A stretch of DNA of 64,000 nucleotides from Undaria pinnatifida (Eukaryota; Sar; Phaeophyceae; Laminariales; Alariaceae), in the NCBI GenBank assembly GCA_012845835.1, contig JABAKD010000021.1, positions 7,135,506-7,199,505 of the forward strand, read 5' to 3'. Positions 13,201-25,200 of this stretch are shown piece by piece; the stretch's first letter is position 1, and every line of letters begins with the position of its first letter. The notes beneath the pieces were generated by a model. That model was not told the DNA's origin. It did no database searches and saw nothing but the letters and a program-made list of their open reading frames with translations. A program made the translations under genes and the position numbers.

Positions 13201-16200
13201 CGACTACCACCTACACCACCATTCTCCTCCGCCTACCACCTACATCACTGATATTGATCGCAGTAACAGCGACAGCAAAGTCGCCCAACGACGCAGACGC
13301 CATCCTATCCGTAGTGGCCGCGACGACAGTCGCGACCACCCGAATTGTGACGCCCACGACGCCTGCGTCTATCACGAACCGCAAAACGTGGTGGCTCGCA
13401 ACCGCCACATGTTGCGATACGGGACACAACCTGCGACGAGTATCATTATTAACCACCTGGCCATCGAGTTCTTCCTGACGTCTGCATGGTGCCGGCGACA
13501 CTCTCGCACTGTAGCAACACCGCTACGCCTCTGGTGCGCTCCACCCAGGTATGGGCAAACTTCCGGATGTTGGTTTTCATATTTGGTATTTGAGGAAACG
13601 TGCGGACCGTAAACCCGGCGCTATTACCCGGCGATAACCCGCGACAACCAACGCCGCTCGTTATAAAGGCCGTGGCACCTATTGTTTGGGTCGAAAGCGC
13701 CATGATCGCCTTTCTTCCTCGGGCAACTGCTGCGACAACGACGACAACATCGGCAGCAACAGCGTGGCCGGCCGATAACCATTGCGGCAAAATATCCTGG
13801 ACGCTACACGCAGATCAACCGATACAGCACTACCAGTGCCAGGCCATCTAATCGCGGGGCGAGGTTCCATCTTCAACTTTAAAAGAACTAGCTTCACCCC
13901 TGCCCCCGTCCCCCAACAATCTACCCCCCGCCCAGCCCCATACATGTGATATCGCTTGTCCAAGCCTCATCCCCTTGTTCTAGCGATGGTTGTGAGGTGT
14001 GGGTGCGAGGAGGCCAAGACGTCGAGCCCTACTGGGATGCTCCACTCGACGCCTTTCACCGATGAGCAACGCTACTTGCCGAAGACTACGGCTACCAGCA
14101 GTTCCGGACTACAGCACGAAAATTCTGCTTCCAATTCCGGGCCATCGCATGCTGAGCCTGCCTCGCCTATTTATCGGCGGCTCCACCCACGCTCGATCTA
14201 GGACGTGCGCGTTTTTCAGTGGAAGCGTTGGGCCCGCGAACCACGGATCCCCACTCGCTGCCACGGTTTTGACAGCACCACTGCCCCTGGGCGCAGGGGA
14301 CAGTCCCATCATGACGACGGAAGACTCGCGATCATAGTCGACCATGATATGCCCTGAGCCCCTTGCCCCGTCTTCCCCGCAACTCTCGTGGATTGCGTGG
14401 ACAAGGACCACAGGTACACGACATTTCCTAGCGAGTTCTATCCTGCTTATCCAACGCCGCTTGGAGACAGGACCCCCAGGGTATCTTCGCCCCGCTTCTT
14501 CAACGCCACCCACGGAGACAGTCCCAGAGGCTCGGTGATACATTACCGAGACTCCCTTTGCGATCACGTGGACCCAGCCGGCTCTCTTCTCTAGATCAGC
14601 CAGCTGCACCCCCGCCATCGCCACGCGACGGTAATACAGACAGCCGCAACTGACCACTGCTTGGCGGCTCACCGCAGCCAGCCTACACCAAACTACCTCT
14701 TCTGGGATGTTCAACCTTTAGCAGTGCCACCCTTTTGGATTCTTCTTCTACGGTTTTTCACTTATGACCGTGCGGAGTAGTTTCCAAAACCGCCTGAGAC
14801 CGACCTTTTGAGCGACACCTTGACCCCGTGGCTCACCCGGCTTCGACCTGGTATCGGAACCGTTCCTACGACCAGCCATGGACATTGGTTCCGACGCTGA
14901 CAAACGCCCGAGCTCCTTCATTACCCACCTGGGACAATGGTTCCGAGGCCGACAAACGCCGGAAAATATTCCCCTACCACCACCCAACGACGCTCGACAT
15001 CTACAACCGTCCTCCCAGTTCGTATCTCTAGCTTCGGCAACGGTACACCCGAGATTGGCAATCCCACCAATAGGCAGAAGCAATAATCGCTTTAGTCGGT
15101 TGGCAGCCGCCTTTTCCCCTTGACCTGCCGCGTTGCAAACGAGTCATCCTCTTTTTGTCTCGGCATTTCTCACCGAACCCTCCTACTACCGACCTCGTTC
15201 CGACCCTTTCCATCGCGACAGAACAACTCTGCCGCCCCCCCCCCATTCAACGCGACCGGTTTCCACGGAGCATCTCTGTCCCGGCCCCCTCCATTGCCAC
15301 CGCGGCGCAACCTGCCGAATCCCCCATGCCGTTCTCTACCCCAACGTGTTACCACAGAGCCGCCTTGCTCCGGTCTCCACCAACCATCAGGAGGGAGTAA
15401 CCGCCCTCCTCCTCATGGTCTGGTTAGTTCTCATTTCGACAAACGTTGGACCCCCTACCGCCCCCTTTTCACGGCTACCCTGTCCCAAACTATCCCGCCT
15501 ATACCAGGCCACCAACGGTACCTCCCGGCCAGCTTTTCTGTTTACCCACCAGCGTGCCCTGGTTTCCCCTACCACAACAAACCCACGGTTTATCGCTCCC
15601 GACCCAGCTCTTTGGCTACCTCCCAATGAATCGGATCCTTGCCAACAACGGCCCTTCAGCTTTCCTCGACGACACAACCACGGACGACCTCGACTGATTC
15701 CGTTTCCGTTGCCAGTGAACACCGAACAGCTCCCCTCCAATCCAACAGTCGCGAATTCCCATCCGATGCCAATACCGCCCGCCCCCTTTTGCCTCAACAA
15801 CCCTGTAGGTTCACCACCTGAACCTAGGCAACCCCTACCAACCCCTGAAGGCACGTCTGTGACGCCACTGTCGCCACCCCCCCTTCCCTAATATTTCTAT
15901 AGGTTTACCATCTGAACCTGTGGTTTTGTGTCTTTCCGGTTATGACCTCTCCGAGCCGGGCATCGGCTTGGGTGGGCTCGTTCCCCCGTCCCTTCCAACC
16001 CACCACCACATCCCGCCGCTCCCATATTCTGAGCTGGAATTAAATTTTTTTTCCCAGTCATAAGCGTTTCGAACCGACTATCGGTTGGGGTGGGCTCGCT
16101 ACCTTTCCTCTGCGACCCATTTCTACCATTTCGCCGCCTCCTTTTACCGAGTTTGTTAAAAACAAAGTCGGGCTCTTGAACCTCCCGAGCCTGGTACGTA

Positions 16201-19200
16201 TGGGACATTTTAACCCAGAAATCGGGCCCTTCCACGGCCTCTTCGCTGTCCTCGTCGAACGATGTCAGCATCCCATCCCGGGTATGGTTTTGGGTGCGCT
16301 CGCTCCCCCTCCCTTTCGACCCACCATCACCATCCGCCCCCATCCACCGGCGTCGCGCAAACCGTGCACCCTTCCTGTTAGGCACTGACTTGGGTGGGAT
16401 CCAACCCCCTCCCTCCTGCCCCATGCACCACCACGTTTCGCTAGAAATACTTTCAGCTACTCACCGTTGCGGACCATACCAAAATTCCAACCCTTCCTCC
16501 TCCGCAAAAAACCTCCGTCGGGTCTATTTCGGCCCATGACATCACCTCCGGTTCGCGAGCCAGCTCCGAGAAAGGCGCCGAGGACGCTGGCTCTCCTCCT
16601 AGATCGGCTTTCAGGCCGTCCTTCGTTCTCCCCAGCGCCCACCATTGGTGCATCCCTTCTTCGCCCTCCTCATCCTTCGTCGGACCATTATTTTCCCATA
16701 GCCGTCATCGCTCCACAGCCGCCGCTGGAAACTGTGGACTGCCCTTCCGGCTACCGTTTTTTCCGCCAGTACCTGTGGCTACACTTCCAAGATCATCGGA
16801 CCCCCCTCACTGCCGCGCAAACACCGCGACCAGAGCTCCATCGTCCCCTGAGATTTGCCACCAGAGCTCCATCGTCATCTGAGCTTCGTCGTCATCTGAG
16901 CTTTGCCACCAGAGCTCCATCGTGACCTGAGCTTCACCGTCACCTGAGCTTCGCGACCAGAGCTCCACCTTCACCGGAGTTCCACCTTTCACCAGAGTTT
17001 CATCGTCACCTGAGCTTTGCGACCAGAGCTCCATCTTCATCAGAGCTTTGCCGTCACCTGAGCTTCGCGACCAGAGCTCCACGTTCACCGGAGTTCCACC
17101 TTTCATCAGAGCTTCGTCGTCACCCGAGCTTCAAAACCAGAGATCCACCTTTTTCAGAGCTCCATCTTCGACATAGCTTCGTTGTCACCTGCACTCCGCG
17201 ACCACAGCTCCTCCTGCACGGAGATTCGTCGTCATCTGTCGTCACCTGAGCTTCGCGACCAAGGCTCCACCTTCGTCAGAGCTCCCCTTTTCACCTGAGC
17301 TCCACCTCCGTCTTCCGCGACTTCTTCATTCGATGTCTCTCTCCTTCAAGCCACTACCAACGCCAAGGCAACCTTTTCTTTTTTGGCCACTACCGCCGGC
17401 CCCGGCGTCGTCACCACCATCTACTCCGACAATCTGGGAATTATTTCACTGACTTCTGCAGCCATGCACCGATGGGCCTGCCGCTTCAAACCGCTACCAG
17501 CGGCGAGGCGCCCTCTTCCTGGCCACTACCACCAACTCCGGAGTCATCGCATCTTCAGCGCCGACCAGCTGGGACAAATTTCGCCGACTCCTGCAGCCTA
17601 TTAACTGCCCCCGGCGACACCGCTCCCGGCGACACCGCCATCGACTTCAACTTCGGGCCTTCTCTACAGCCTATTCCAGCAACCACGCCGTCATCCTCGC
17701 TGCATAAAATGCTAACTCCAACACCACGAACACCGCAGGCATCTCCACTGGCCAATTTTAAAGGACTACCACAACGTCAACGCTTGCGTCTACATGTACG
17801 CTATGGAACACGCACATTTCACCGCCGCGCACGCAATCCTACACCTTCTTCAATCAACCATATTGAGCTACTACGGCCTCGTCTTCTTCCGTCACAGAGT
17901 TCCTACCGCATCGTCCGCGATCACCCCGTCGTCACTGGTTCGTGCTCGGAGCTCTTCAACGCGTTTCACTGGACCATCATCCGTCTCCGGCGCTCCTACC
18001 ACATCTCCCGCGAACACCACGACGTCACTGTCTCGCGATCGGAGCGCTGCAGCACACCCTAGTACGACCACCAGCCGCGTTTCATCGGATATTCTTCAGA
18101 CCCTACACCACCCAATTCCAAGATCAACCTACGGCATGTCTACTGCACATCTTCGCGGAGCACCATCTACGGATCGGCGTGTCTACAACGCCACGCGACA
18201 GGGATATATTCAGCCAGGGTATTATCGCGTTGAGTCGCACGTACCCTTTTGTCTTGTTGCCCCCCCCCCTTAACCATGTTTCTCGATTCCCTTCTTGAGC
18301 TTTTTTTTCATGAGATTTGTTTTGTGCGCATTGGCTTCTTGATTTTCTCTTTTGGGACTGATTTTGTTGTTCAGTTAATTTCAAGGTGCCTCTTCTTTGC
18401 CTTGACTTTTCGGGTTGTCCCACTTTTGACCAGCACATACGTTTGCGTGCTTGCGTCGGTGTGCCACCCTGGTCTTCCAGCCACTGGTTTAGCTGGCTCC
18501 ATTTTCATAACCAGGCCGAAAAATTGTGATGGTTCCGTCTTCCTGTTTGTGCCGGTTTAGCCTTCCCCGTTCTCGTAACTTGGCCCAAACCTGCCGTGTT
18601 TTCGCTTCCTCTCGTCGGCTTAGCGTACCCTTGTTTCGCAGTCCGCGAGCCCGTTGTGGTATTTTTCGTCGGCATCTCTCTTGCTTTCTGCACTACGTAC
18701 GAAATAGGTGCATATTTGGGCATCGTATATGCCTCCAAACTTGCTGTGGTATGCCCAACTTGGCTCTTCTTTTGTTTTTTGCCCTACGTACGTCACTGGT
18801 ACTTATTGAGGCGTTGTGATTGTTTTCTTACCGCTATGGCATATATGTCTTAGCCCTTCCTCAGCTCTGTGCACTACGTACGTCATAGGTGCTTGTTGAC
18901 GCGTAGTATTTGTTATGTTACCACTGTGGTATACCTGGTATGTGCCCTGGCCCTTCCTCTGTTTTCTGCACTACGTACGCCGTAGGTGCTTATTGAGGCG
19001 TGTTGTCCACCTTGTTTGCGTCATGTCGCCCTGCACAAGTTCCCACTTCTCGGTTGGAGATTCAAGTGCTTTCGCGTATGTTTTCTACGATTTTTCGTCC
19101 CTTAGCTTCCAATAGGAATGTCTCTATAGTAGGCCACATTTTCAGAGTTTCACGACGTCAACGTTTTGATAGTATTTTCAGGTCCGTCGTTTGTTCGACC

Positions 19201-22200
19201 CCCCCCCTCTAGGATTCTTTATAGTATCAACCCCCGAAACCATGGTAGTTTCGCTTGATCCTCATTAGCCTGAACTTCGCTTGCGTGCCATGCATGCGCC
19301 CCGCTAGCATTTTTGGAGTTGTACGTCATTTGCCCCCTCCCTCTGTCCGGCGTACGGTATCAGCCCGCGACACCGTAACAGTTTCGTCTAATTCCTTTTC
19401 AGCCTAGTATCGTCTGCACCATGTGCATGCTCTTTTGCAGGGTTTCTGAGCACTCCGTTGTGTTAAGACCCCGTTTTTACCGCTCTCACGGTAAGAGTTG
19501 AAATTAATATCGTGTTAGCTTGGTTTTTCTATCTTGGTTTCCCTTCCCCCCGCACTATGTGCCGGATGGGAACGTGCACCCCCTCCTCTCTGCAGTGTGT
19601 GCATTTTCGGAACGTATTTCCTCCCGATTCTGGCGTTCGTGCATTTTCGGAACCTATACCTTGCGCTGTCGCGTCCAAGCAACGCGGGTTTTTTCTTTTT
19701 TTCTTTCTTGTTATTTCTGGACGCGCTTGCTCCTTAGTGGTCATCGCTGTGTGCAGCTAACGACCGACCGTAGTAGCCTTCTCTCCTTTCTTCTGGGACA
19801 ATTTGTTCGTGAACGCTCAGCGCGCGTGTTAGTATTGGACTCTGCTGTCTCAGTACAATTATCCCTGGTAGGTACCAGTATCGTCAGCATTCTCGCCTTG
19901 TGGCTCCCCAAAGTATTCCCTTGCAGCCTCGGTATTATTGAGGCCCCAACAATGTTTTAACTTAGTAGTATGCCTTCTGTCTTCTTTGCCGCATTCAAAG
20001 TATGGCATTATTTCGTTTTCGGTGATCTTCATGGGCGCCTTGATCTTGAACTTGTGCCCAAGTCGTTCTACTTTTCTATGGTACGACGAGTGTTCGCCTT
20101 TGTGGTTTTGCTTCCGCCTTCTACCGCCGATGTAGCCTGCCCAAGTTTCGTGCATACCGACGAAACATGGCGTTTCCGAACCATGTCGATTTTTTTCATC
20201 GTCTCGTTTCCACCGCGCCCTATGCGCTTGGTGACAACATAGATGCTTCCTGCGTTATTTCTATTCGTTTTTCGCGAAACATTACCTCCTTTCTTGTTGT
20301 TGTTGGGCTTTCCTTGCCCCTTGGCATACTTCTCTTTCGTTGTTGGGCATTTCTTGCTTCTTGGCGTACTTCTTCCCACGACTGACGTCGCTGCACTTTA
20401 GCCCCAGCCACTTGGTGTTACGGCGTTCCAGCTATTGCTACTGTCTATGGTCCCATGTTGTCGACCACTGGCTTCACATTGAGAGCCCCCTTAGGTTCCA
20501 CGTTAGCGATCCCGTGCTGACTCTCCAGCCATCTGTCGGTTCTTCTAGCCTCTACATTCTTGTTTGGTTGTACCTGCCCGCGAGAGCCCCTTGCTGTCGG
20601 GCTCCGTTCTAGCTTTGTAGCCAACGGATCTATTGCCCTGGACCACTACTTCTTACCTCTTTCTCGGCTCCCCTACCCTTACGGTCCAACGACACTGATC
20701 CCCGTCCTGGCTTTTCAGCCAACAGGTCTTGTTTCTTTTGACCATTTGTTCTTGATTCTTTTCGGCATACTTGCCCATAGGGTTTAACTACGCCGGCCTT
20801 TAGTCGTGGCTTTGCAGCCCGTCTTGACTGGTGCAGTCCACAGGCCGTCCCCTCTTGGCCCCCGTTTTGCTCTTGGCTTGTTGGCGTACTTGTCACATCG
20901 GTCCCATGTTTTGACCCCTGTTTGGCTTCGCAGCCCATTTAGGCTTTCCAAGTTGACCCCCTTTCGTGTCGTTTTTTTTCGGCGAAATCGCTTTCGGAGG
21001 AATGCCTTCGCTACGTACCTAGTGCTGCTCGTTTTCTTAAAGTAGCCTTTCAAGGTCCCTTGCTATGGAGCCTCCTTCTTTTTGTCAGGCTGCAGTACGT
21101 TGCTATGACACGATTTGCCTACCTCCTGTTTCTCCGTGCATTTTTCTCGGTTACCTGTTTAGGGTTGCTCCACGTTATGGACCCCGTGTTCCCGACGTAT
21201 AGTGCCTAGCTGCGGCTTTCTTCATATTGTGTTCTCTGTTCCCTGCATTCTTTCTGGAGCTAGACACTTCCAACGCTGATTCGAGCTGAACGAGTATCTT
21301 CTTGTTGACCCCATTTTCGGCTTGCTTTGTTATGGTTGAATAGCCTCGCTACGTTTGCTGGCATTGTTGCCGTTATGAGTGTCATATGTCGACTCTCTTT
21401 CCGACTTCCGATAGTACCCGCCATCTTTCTGTGTCTACGTTTCAGTTTCGTCCATGTTTGCGTATTGCTTTGGCTGGGTGACCTCACCACTTATCTCTTC
21501 CCGTCTTCCTGGTATTGTACCGAGATAGCTCTCAAGGGTACTCCACTGTTGCCCCCCGGTTCAGTTTTCCGGCGTATCACACACGCCTCCAGTACCACCA
21601 TTTTGGTGTTGTCTGTGTCACTGTTCAGGCGTTGTATTCCTCTGCGTTTTAGCGATTTGTTTTGGCTGCCTCGGTTTCCCGTTCTACAGTTCGACCAAGG
21701 GCCTTATGCTAGCCTCCTAGGTCCCACATTACGACCCCTGTGCTTCCGTCACACCTCAGCGTAATAATTCTTTATAGTTTTGCCTTTCGACCAATGGTCC
21801 CACGTCAGCCTTCCAGGTCCAACCTTGCGAACCCTGACATTGTTTTAGGCATTGTTCTTTGTTTTCTCTTGTTTCAGGCTCTTTCTCTTTTGCCTTTCGA
21901 CCAATGGCCCGACGCTGGCGTACTTCTTCGCGTCTTGGTTGTTTCTCTTTCACCGTCCAACTGATGGCCCCACGTCAGCTGTCCATGTCCAACGTAGCGG
22001 ACTCTGATGTTCTTTTAGGTAGTGTTTCTTGATTTCTTTATTTTTTTCCGGCAAATGGACCGACCGCCCGCCCCTTCGGCACTACGCTCCAAGTCGTAAA
22101 CTCGTCTGGTTTTCACAGCGTGACACGTGTTCCCTTCTTCTCTTCTGACTTGGTTTCCGCGTCTATACCTTTTTCTTTGACCCTTGCGCTCATTGTCCGC

Positions 22201-25200
22201 GCCCTTCGTGTTTTCGTAGACCGGTTGCTACTGGTACACCGTAGGCACATACCCTTTCTCGAGCTCTCACGATTGTGAGCTCCATCATAGGGTTGTATAT
22301 CTTGCAATGAGGCGTTTAAGCCTCATTATTATGAGGTGTGGGGCAATATATAGCCTCATTTTCGTTTGTTCTGAAAAGCCGCATCTTCGATCCCCTTCAC
22401 AATTCTGGATGTTTTGTTGACATCCTTTGATTGCAAGGTGATCTGCATATACGACTGTTCAGGGTGGGCTAAGGCAATAGAGTGTCAGTATAGCTGGCAA
22501 TAGATTGGGTAAGATAGCCCGCAGAGTCATGGTCTATTGGACCACAAAAAGATTCTCTTAAACAGGTTATTCTTAGTGGAGCGGACAACCCGTAGAATCT
22601 AGCAAGCTTATACCACAAGAGCGTTCTCGGTAATGGAACGTTCTTCCTCTGGACAAGATAGATAGAAGTAAGCGCGTTAGGCGCTCATGGGAACATGGAA
22701 CATCCAGGAGAACGTTACTTGTACGTTCCATAGGTAAAGGTCCAGAAGAGGGCACAGCAGCAATGCTGGGGTGAAGCGAACTCTGTGAGCTTCACCCCAC
22801 CCCCATGCTCTGGCTCCTACTCCTCCTCCTCCTTCTCCTTTCGTGTCTCCTCGAGCTTATCATGGGTCAATGCCAGTAATAAGAAATCTATAAAGGAAAA
22901 CCGGTGCTGTCTCCAAGGGAAGTTGATACCCCTGCGTCCTTTCCCTCTCACCTTTCGGCACCACGACTCCTTCACACACATCGAATAGACGACTCACCTC
23001 TTCGCACAAGTTTGCATTGAAAGTGCCGGCGTTGATCACGAGAGAAGAGCCGCCGGATGACGCAAAGACACCCCCGTTCGCACCGCATGCGTTCTCCTCG
23101 AACACGTTTCCGTCTCCCTCAACCGTCGCGTTAGAAAATTCCCCCACATAAGCCACTCCTCCGCTGTCGATTTTCGCCGTGTTATTCCTGAACGTAGAGT
23201 TCCGCATGATGACGGTACCCCCCTCTGTAATATCTCCTCCCTTATCAAGATAGAGCACACCACCCTGCCGGAAAGGCACGTTTACGATGAGGTAGAGGGG
23301 GGGCGAGGGGCGGATAGAGCTTGGTTTACTGTAAGTTATGGCAACGTACCCAGGAGAGATTGGGTTTCGTTTCCGCTTCCGATCTCCAAGCTATCCCCTT
23401 GTTGCGGCTCAACGCAAATAACGATCCTATGCTCGAGGATACTCTTCACTTCATCTATTTGCGTAGCTTTCAGGTACAACAGCTGGCCGTACACGGCCAT
23501 CGAATGGAAACGCCAAGCCAAAAGCATCCTCACGAGTCTCAGGGAAATGATTTTTGACAGCATCTAATACCCGTGAACCCACCGCACCGAAAAGGCTGTA
23601 GAGATTTTCCGTCGTGTTCTCTGGTAGAGGGGAAGGGGCTTGGACCAACGGAACGAGTCTTCCAGGAAAACGATTTTTGACAGCATCTAGTACACCCGTG
23701 AACCCACCGCACCGAAAAGGCTGTAGATATTTTCCGTCGTGTTCTCTGGTGGAGGGGAAGGGGCTTCGACCAACGGAACCGATTTCGTTTCTCCGCTGGA
23801 TATTTAAAAGTGTCCCCGCCCGCAGCTCTGATATCTCTGTCTGTAAGAGGCTCGTCCCCCGACATGCGTGTATTGTGTGCGCTTGTGGTTAGGGCTGGGT
23901 TTAGGAGTCGCGGAGCACGTGAATGAAATGACATGGAGTCGAGGCTTGTTTACTATCTGGACGGCAATGGGGGCCGTTCTCTTTTAATATGAGCTGGTTG
24001 TCTTTCCATCTGTGTAGGCGTCTTGAAGCTCGTCTGAGTCCTTAATGAGTCAGCGAGCTATCCGCTCTGCAACCTCCGTTCCTCCACGATTGGGCTACGG
24101 TGGGACACAAAACCGGCCGCCCGCTTTACTCTTCCCATCCCTCTACAGGCCGGCGTCCACCCGAGCCATCGGTGTGTCCGGCACTTGCTGATACTCGCGT
24201 GACGCGTATTTTGGAAGCGGGCAGAAGTACCTCCAGGTGGTATCATTCGTTTTACTGTTTTTTGCTCCCACTCGTGAAGCGCTTCCTTGACGCCGATGTA
24301 CCATAGTGCGTATCGTCAGCAACTGTACTGGAAAGTGCTTGGCTACACCATTATATATACTATTATACTGCTTTACATGAACGTTAGGTTTTCATTATGG
24401 CAACTATGGTTGTACGATAATACTGGGTTTGTCAGCAATCAGTTCGCTGGACTGCAGCAGCATATGTGCTAGATTACGGCAGCGTACCGGGTTCGATCGT
24501 CTTGGCAATATATATTTTTAATATTTTAGTGCTCGGACCAAGGCTGGAGAGGGGGTGGTAATCCCATTTTCCCCACTACCACATTGACCACTATTAATGC
24601 ATTAATACATTAATAATAGCACGAGTTACTCTGTACCTCACGGACGAAAAATAATTTAGACGATTGATTGGCGCAGCGTAGCCTGTCTAGCCTGTCATTG
24701 CGGATTCATGTCGCAAAGTTAGAACAGTAAGATAGCTCAAGGTCGGACAGGAACAAGGGGGCCACTCGCACGAGTGACCCGGAGCCACTGCAAAACAAGG
24801 CCCCCAAAAGTAAAGCAAACCCCTACGTACCCTACCGTCGCGTTGGTCTTTGATCAAATGAAGAATCACCTAATTTCGGATGGGTTTCCTCGTCAAGGTC
24901 ACCGAGCGGCGTGACTTCCCGACTGACCAACGACAAGTGACAAGTGTGAAGCCACCGCCGACAGGCCGTGGTTATCGCCTTCTTGAGCCGAGATTTCTCC
25001 GCGGCGTTAAATTAACCGCCTAAAGGCAAATGCAGCCAATAAACTGCCTAAGACAAAATCCACATCGAAAACCGATACAGCTGTCTGAGGAATAACCGAA
25101 GCAAGTGTGAAATCCTAAGGGGAATTAAACCTTAATCGAAGGGGAAGTAAAGCCTGATTGTCAAAGATCAAAACCAAATTTTCAAAGGCTGCTGTATATA

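Larger units (their letters stand above)
3738..22976 (+). mobile_element. Giant LTR-flanked non-coding element (LARD-like), ~19.2 kb
   Basis: About 500-bp direct repeats bound the block. Directly after the left repeat (ending TTCACA) comes AA then TGGCGTCGTCG, a primer-binding site by position; the same motif follows the 5' LTR of the TRIM at 40.4 kb. This sets the element on the plus strand. No Gag, protease, reverse transcriptase, RNase H or integrase was recognised in 18 kb of interior, so it fits a large retrotransposon derivative. The terminal repeats look about 91% identical by eye, so the insertion is old. The flanking TACA/CACA may be a worn 4-bp target duplication. It sits in intron 4 of the beta-helix gene in the opposite orientation and has itself received a foldback element. 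Confidence 0.7.

Noticed and set aside
15133-15891. 252-codon Pro-rich frame
   Set aside because: Length is explained by the C-rich, G-poor composition, which lowers stop frequency; several overlapping frames are equally open.
24451-24520. GGGTTCGATCGTC resembling a B box
   Set aside because: No paired T stem and no A box upstream; too little to call a tRNA or SINE.
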